Origin: Gymnopilus junonius
Lineage: Eukaryota; Basidiomycota; Agaricomycetes; Agaricales; Galerinaceae
NCBI GenBank assembly: GCA_015501075.1
Contig: JADNYJ010000083.1
Coordinates: 108,861 to 172,860, forward strand
DNA length: 64,000 bases
Direction: 5' to 3'
Shown here piece by piece: positions 58,857 through 64,000 of this stretch (its first letter is position 1; every line of letters begins with the position of its first letter). The position numbers and the translations under genes are program-made. The notes beneath the pieces are model-generated. The model worked only from the letters and a program-made list of their open reading frames with translations, was not told the origin of the DNA and ran no database searches.

Positions 58857-58929
58857 CTGTGGATAACAGGGAAATTGGGGGACAATCTCCATCCTGTTTC
58901 GCCTTTATAAGGCTCTTCAGATCCTACAG
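58857..58929 (-). ncRNA. Hammerhead ribozyme, type I, younger copy
   Basis: Reading the minus strand from 58929: stem I CUGUAGGAU; core CUGAAGA; stem II GCCUUAUAAAGGC; core GAAA; stem III CAGG/CCUG plus GAGAUUG/CAAUUUC with loop UCCCC; UU (U16.1, H17); stem I return AUCCACAG. All core positions fit CUGANGA...GAAA...UH. Stem I is the open end, hence type I. Cleavage is predicted between 58865 and 58864, 45-57 nt from the telomeric junction. Hammerheads are an established component of Penelope-like elements; activity here is inferred. Confidence 0.9.
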
Positions 58930-58989
58930 CTTTCACTGTAAAGTCAATATCCGACGCGATTTACTTACGAAATCCGGTCGGAATTAATC

Positions 58990-59190
58990 AGCGGCTGAGA
59001 AATTCGATTACTCAGACCGAGGCGGGCTCAGTCAGCGCCCGAAGGGCTGACTGAGCGCACCGAGGTACGATGAGCAATCGACTTACACTGGGTAGACTCG
59101 TCACTTGAGTCCGTCCGGCGTAGGCCGAGAAATTCAAGCGGCGCTTGATCTGCTTAGGTAACGGGGCTAGGCCCGTTACCTAAGCTGGTC
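58990..59190 (-). other. Structured 3' untranslated region of the younger Penelope-like element
   Basis: Three strong hairpins: GCTCAGTCA/TGACTGAGC enclosing GCCC-GAA-GGGC (about 59029-59057); CAAGCGgCGCTTG (about 59134-59146); and CTTAGGTAACGGG/CCCGTTACCTAAG (about 59154-59185). All recur in the older copy with mutually compatible changes (ACGGG/CCCGT to ATGGG/CCCAT). Confidence 0.65.
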
Positions 59191-60404
59191 ACGAGGACTT
59201 CTATTTTTAAGAAGAAACATGTGAGCAAACTAAATATAGTACTGTCACGTGCCTAATGGACTTAGGACTTTTCGTCACTATTTAGCTAGATTAGCTTAGC
59301 TTGAGAGATAATTTGTGTCAGCTATTCTCAGGTATTCTATCATTACAATAGATGGTTCGTACGGTTAGGTTCGGTTAGGGTGAAGCTTATAACAAGGTTC
59401 GAATCTTCTGGTCTTCGACCAGCAGTGAATCCAAGCACCGACCACACAAACCGTGGCTGAATTAATTTTGAACTGTTTTACGCCAGTAAATAGTTCTACG
59501 CGTATTACCGAAATGACCGCTCCTAGTCTGTTTACAGATTCAGGCATCGATTTCGACTGGTAATTGGTTTTTCATGCACGACAGATAATCTGTCTCCCAA
59601 ACGTGAGTCGGGTGCGCATCGATGTTAAAGCGTATCGGCGTGTATGGGTTTGATCCCTTTCCATGAAATGCGAGTGCTTAAGTTGGGTCCCCGTAGGGTA
59701 CTCGCCGTACATCCAGACCGTCCAAGGTATCCGCAGACACCCCTTCTGATGGGACACGTACATTTCTGGAACGATTCATACAAGGTTTTATCAATGGACG
59801 GGAAACAAATCCCTCCCTTAGTATATATCGTTGCTACACTAGCGCTTTAAGCCACACGGGCTGTATCCGATACTACCAGCTTTTAAACTCAACGTCTATT
59901 TGTGCGCCTCTACCAAAAGAGGCATTGGGCGGGCATAAGCGGATGAGTGTTGGTGTAACTGTAACGTTCCAAACTTCTCCTGTCTATCTCAGGGACCGAA
60001 GTACTCAAGAGCTAATAACAGGTGCATCGCAGATTCCGACATGTTAACGATGGATTTAATGCCCCGAAGGGAATCCCAGTCTACACCGACCTTCCAAGAT
60101 CCGAATCCCAGGCCTCGCCCAGCGCCTCGCCAATTAAGACTACTACACCGGACTACTACTCCGAAAAACATCAACAAGGCGTCCAGAGGATTGGTAGGTA
60201 CCATCCGCTCGAAAGCGTTTGCTTTACATGTCAAAACGACAAGAGGGATCCTGTTCAGCGCCTATAGAGCGCTTATTAAGCAATCCAACAATGCAGCAGC
60301 GAGTCCGCCAAATTTGGGTTTTAGCAATCACGCTAGCGCCGAAGCTCCCCTTTTAAGGCATCATACAAGCCGTCCGCCTACATTAGAACGTCGCCAAGTG
60401 GTAT

Positions 60405-63400
60405 TTACGCGTTGTCTAGGTAGAACTGTGGTCCTGCTGTCCATTCCATGTCCATTTCATCATGGATTCTATCGAGACGAGCCGCCCGTTGATCCTCCTC
60501 CTCTTCGGAGGACGGGTCGGACATTTCAGTGTCGTCGTCGTCATGGGATGGACCCTTTTGGACCAGTTCCGAAGCATCTACCTCGAACTGATGTAAAACG
60601 GTCTTTTTCCAAAGACTGGTTAAGTCGAATAAGTTGCGCGTCCGTTTGCGCGAAACTATCATTCGACGATTTGTAATATTGATCTTTCTAATATCCGGTA
60701 ACTCGTCAGTGCCTTCAGCAGTACGCATCCGAGTCAAAAGGCTCGAATGGACGTCTGTAAGTCCCTGCCATCCGCCGGATACTAGCGGGTACTGGGGATT
60801 AACTCTTCCCCTAGCTGTCGATGAGGTATTCTCATCGGCGTAACGCTGCCAATATTGCAAAACCGTTTCACCAAGTTTACTGGCGGAAAAGTAATTCCAT
60901 GCTGTATTATACTCAGTCTTAAGCACAAGAACGTCGTCGTGCTCTGGCTTTTCAGTAGCTTCAGAAAGTCTTTTCTCCCATCGTTCTGAGATATGTTTCC
61001 TAAGCCAAGCATATACAAGATCACTCGGATAGCCACGCGCGCAATACAGGCCTGCTAAAGCTGAAAGCGCATCTGCATAGTCTGTGAATTGACTAGACAG
61101 GGTGGCGAGCCTACTCATCTCTCCGATAAAGGTTCCTCGCTTAACGTCGAGGGGATGATGACTGATCCATGGAATTCTTTCCTGGTGGTTGCGTGCTTTA
61201 CGGTACGGACGATGTTGCAACGCGCCTTTAGCGTCGATGAATAACATCATGTCCAGGAACGGACTGAATGAGTCCGACACGTTCCACTCTATTGTACATT
61301 CAGAGATTTTTACGCAACTAACTATATCAAGCGCCTCCTCTTCGGAAGAGGCGTAAACAATAGCTAGCGCATCGTCTATATACCGACCGTAGAATGGTAC
61401 TCTACTGTCGGTCATGATACCACATGTTCTTTCATCTTCCCAAGCATATAGATTAGCAAGATCCGGGGAATCGGCCACACCCATGGCCAAGCCCCGTTTT
61501 TGTAAATAAAACATATTATCATATTGTACAACAAGATCCGTGTTACCAACGTTCAGCGCGTTCACGAACAGTTGTTCAAATTCAATCTGTTCGGGCTGAA
61601 GCGTGTTACGCTCACCAACACGTCCATAATAGTCCCAAAGCCAAAATCGCGCAATACGCTCAATGCACTTCTTTATAGGAATATTCGGATAATAAGCAAC
61701 AACATCTCCAGTAACTATGTAAAGTTTACGGCGAGGTTGGAACCGGATCTTACTTAATTTTATCGCCAAGTCTTTAGTTCCGTGTATAACGGTTGGCGCA
61801 CCTTTTACGAGGTGTTTAAGATTTTTTGAGATAAACTTAGCAGCGGGATTTATTATAGCGCTGTGACATGGTACTATGGGCCGCATTTTAACGGGCTCTT
61901 TGTGAATTTTAGGGATTCCGTAAAATTGCGGAACGCTATGTTTACCATATTTACGTTTTCCTCCAGGCAGGGTCTCGAACGGAGTAACCTGGGACCGTAA
62001 AAACGTTGATAATTGTTCAAGGCCTATGGCCTTGGCTGCTATCGATAGGTCAAGCATATTATCGCATTGTTTATCTAAAAGACTGTATGCTGACAGAGGG
62101 TTAAGCGGTGTATACGTAGTTACATCTGCTAGCAAGTCTCGACACTTTTCAACGACCCACTCTCGCTTTGAGACCGCAATGCCCAAATTCTTATCGTATT
62201 GGTAACTACTAAATCGTTATCAATTAAGAACTTCTCTATTCGGCGACGGTTAGGCGCAAGCGAACGTTTTACGACGTCAACTTTCTCCGCAGGTAAATTA
62301 GCTATGGTGCGTTGCACCAAGAGCTTCCCTTGACGGAGACCGAGTTCGAGATATAGCGGTAACTTTGGAGGCGGTTTAGAGGTCGGCTCTCGCTCGACTT
62401 CGTAGTCTGGATCGTATTCAGTATTGTCTTCAGCTTGGAACGAGAATAAGAGTCTCCATCTAATTCTACGGTCAAAGTCTTTCCAAGCATCCATTATTAA
62501 CTTAGGATTTCTTGGCGAATGCATCATATAGCGCATTCCGACACTTAAATCTAATTCGATTTCTCGCGGTAAGTTCACTCCAGGGGACAAATGCACGTTA
62601 TTTCTAAATTGAGCAGCCTCTAATATATTACAAGGTGTATTTAGAAGTACATAGTTAACTGCGGAGGGAAACGGGACTGTGAGCAACCAGTCCGGGTAGG
62701 AATTCGGGTCATCGTACCTGAAAGGCCGTGAAAGGCCGCTGCGGTCCATGCCCAGTGGACCGCCGAGTTCAGAGCCGCTTGAGTTAGCGGTAAACACATC
62801 TGAACCTCCCCACCTCCCCGATATAGGGGTACCAGGCCTGGAAGCGCTGTCTACTTCATCAGGTCCTTGTGAGAGTCGCGGGGCCTGCGCTTGGGCTTGC
62901 CACCGGACTTTTCGCGTCGCTTGTTGTCGTCGACGACTGCCTTGCGGCGCTTCTCGCGAGTCGCCGCCCCACGCAAGTCCCTCTTCTGGGTGGCCTTTGC
63001 GTTTCGATCCGATTGGCGTTTCTGATAAGACGTCAGTTTCCGGATCGTAGGAGCGGGACGGTCGAGGGCGCGCAAAGTTGCGCGCAACTCGTCCGTGTTG
63101 CTTACCCCGCCTTTCTCCGCCCTCTTCCCGGTGTTGGAGCGCTAAGGGCGGTAGGTGAGTAGTGGATAAGCGTTTATAAAGGTCGCTACTCACCGTAGGT
63201 GCGACCTTCTTAAGTCGAGCCGAGACGGCTCTGTCGATCATGCTCTGCATGGACGGGCCTGGCTTGGTAGCGTCGGCCATCTCGACATCGACTGCTTTCG
63301 CAATCTCCTTCTTGCGATCGACCTTGGATCGCTGCGCAATATGACGCCCCTCGACGATGGAGATGGCGCGGAAGGCGAATGCGACGGCATCTTCGCGAAT

Positions 63401-64000
63401 TTCAAACGATTGCCGTACCGCCACAGTAGAGACCTCCCAACCGGCGTAGGTGACTTCGCCGGGTTCACCGCCATCGACGGGAACGACCTTCAACGTTTTC
63501 CGCGAGGCAAGTATGGCCTGGATGCGAGCATCCAAGCTGTCCTTGACCCGGGTCCACAAGGCCTGGGGGTCGATCAATCCGTCCAAATGCGCGCGCTCGG
63601 AGTCCTTGGTGGACAGAGCGTTGCTGAGGAGCACATCGCAGTACTCCTCGTGCTTCCGGCGGAGGGTGGCTTCAGCAGTCCGACCCTCGTCCGTACCAGC
63701 GTACTCCTTGGTGAGTTGCACGCTGGGCGCCTTCGTCAGGATGAATGACGGGTAGGTCTTGGGAGACGCAGATTGGTGCGCCTTCCACTTGGCGTACGTC
63801 TCCATGACGGCGACGCGCTTGGTGGCCAAGCCGGCGACTTCCAAAAGGAAGGGCCGCAAGACATCGCGGTAGTCCGACGGGACCATTGCGATAAGTTCCT
63901 CGACAGAGGACGCCCCCTGCAACGCTGAGTGACGAGCGTGCCTGGAGGCGGCGTCGTGGTCATCGGCGTGTAAGCCGCCCGATGCAAGGGATGCCCGGCA
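60405..64000 (-). CDS. Penelope-like reverse transcriptase ORF, one frameshift, 5' end outside window
   Basis: The frame is open from the window edge through VDVEMADATKPGPSMQSMID (about 63260), a basic Arg/Lys-rich linker and LSVGMRYMMHSPRNPKLIMD (about 62500). One base is missing near 62195 (VTNT, then DKNLGIAVSKREW in the next frame). The older copy is in frame here, so this is a mutation or sequence error rather than a designed frameshift. The RT segment (62186-60405, 593 residues) has PQFYGIPKIHK (86-96), TGDVVAYYPNIP (159-170), MGVADSPDLANL (235-246), YIDD (269-272) and SHHPLDVKRG (342-351), the PLE thumb motif. The C-terminal about 200 residues are hydrophilic and acidic, with no GIY-YIG motif. 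It copies its own RNA, probably primed from exposed DNA ends. Confidence 0.88.

Larger units (their letters stand above)
58808..64000 (-). mobile_element. Penelope-like element (endonuclease-deficient), younger copy, runs off the window
   Basis: The 3' end abuts TTAGGGTTAGGG at 58808-58819. It contains a hammerhead ribozyme, a structured untranslated region of about 1.4 kb, and a long ORF open to the window edge. The part at 62.7-64 kb is markedly GC- and CpG-rich compared with the rest of the window, consistent with a young, little-mutated copy. The 5' end, and any second ribozyme in an upstream pseudo-LTR, lie beyond the window. Confidence 0.88.

Noticed and set aside
59090..59140. Second hammerhead in the PLE untranslated region (GGCGTAGGCCGAGAAA)
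   Set aside because: There is a hairpin followed by GAGAAA, but no CUGANGA box or stem I partner at the right distance.
60405..61000. GIY-YIG endonuclease domain after the PLE reverse transcriptase
   Set aside because: No GIY, YIG or the usual catalytic Arg/Glu pattern in the C-terminal 200 residues; the tail is acidic and hydrophilic.
62129..62250. Programmed frameshift between two PLE ORFs
   Set aside because: The older copy reads through in frame at this site, so the younger copy more likely lost one base; no slippery heptamer is present.

Overview
The window reads as a gene-poor, transposon-rich stretch of a filamentous fungal genome, most likely an agaricomycete (basidiomycete). The evidence is the many 48-65 nt GT-AG introns and the protein families present: a telomere-linked-type RecQ helicase with a C2H2/OrsD-like N-terminus, NACHT NTPase debris, expanded SET-domain proteins, fungal hAT transposons, and endonuclease-free Penelope-like reverse transcriptases. 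No bacterial features, rRNA or convincing tRNA genes were found. Species cannot be assigned.

Layout. 1-0.7 kb: debris of an acidic protein tail. 1.7-7.3 kb (-): a multi-exon telomere-linked RecQ-like helicase. Ten short palindromes (CCCAACTTG...CAAGnnGGG type) lie in and around it, several inside its exons. 7.66-7.78 kb: two truncated 3' ends of a Penelope-like element. 9.7-10.5 kb: a TIR element. 11.9 kb: a 19-bp tandem repeat. 12.4-16 kb: decayed host genes (NACHT NTPase, kinase, 2OG-Fe(II) oxygenase). 16.6-21.0 kb: a complete hAT transposon with 8-bp target duplication. 21-26 kb: two divergent SET-domain genes flanking a palindrome-rich interval. 27-30 kb: palindromic MITE-like sequence, a 692-bp TIR element and a hAT relic. 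31.8-33.5 kb: an array of about 165-bp units, each carrying two hairpins whose arms differ in sequence but stay complementary. 33.9-38.8 kb: two unknown multi-exon genes and repeats. 40.0-42.4 kb: a recent gag-only Copia element with near-identical LTRs. 44.2-45.0 kb and 48.5-50.4 kb: a lineage-type hypothetical gene and a kinase-like gene. 51.8 kb: a hAT end relic. 53.7-64 kb: two Penelope-like elements in the same orientation, the second running off the window.

The most notable system is at the right end. Each Penelope-like 3' end begins exactly at TTAGGG telomere repeats, lacks a GIY-YIG endonuclease, and carries a hammerhead ribozyme 35-40 bp from the junction. The ribozyme stems show compensatory changes between copies. 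The geometry (G-rich telomere strand followed by antisense element) is what terminal addition to chromosome ends predicts, with the telomere originally to the right. Together with the telomere-linked helicase this suggests a present or former subtelomeric domain.

Many disruptions are G:C to A:T changes (CGA to TGA, TGG to TAG or TGA). In contrast, several otherwise young or coherent genes each carry a single-base indel, which could be recent decay or consensus sequencing error.
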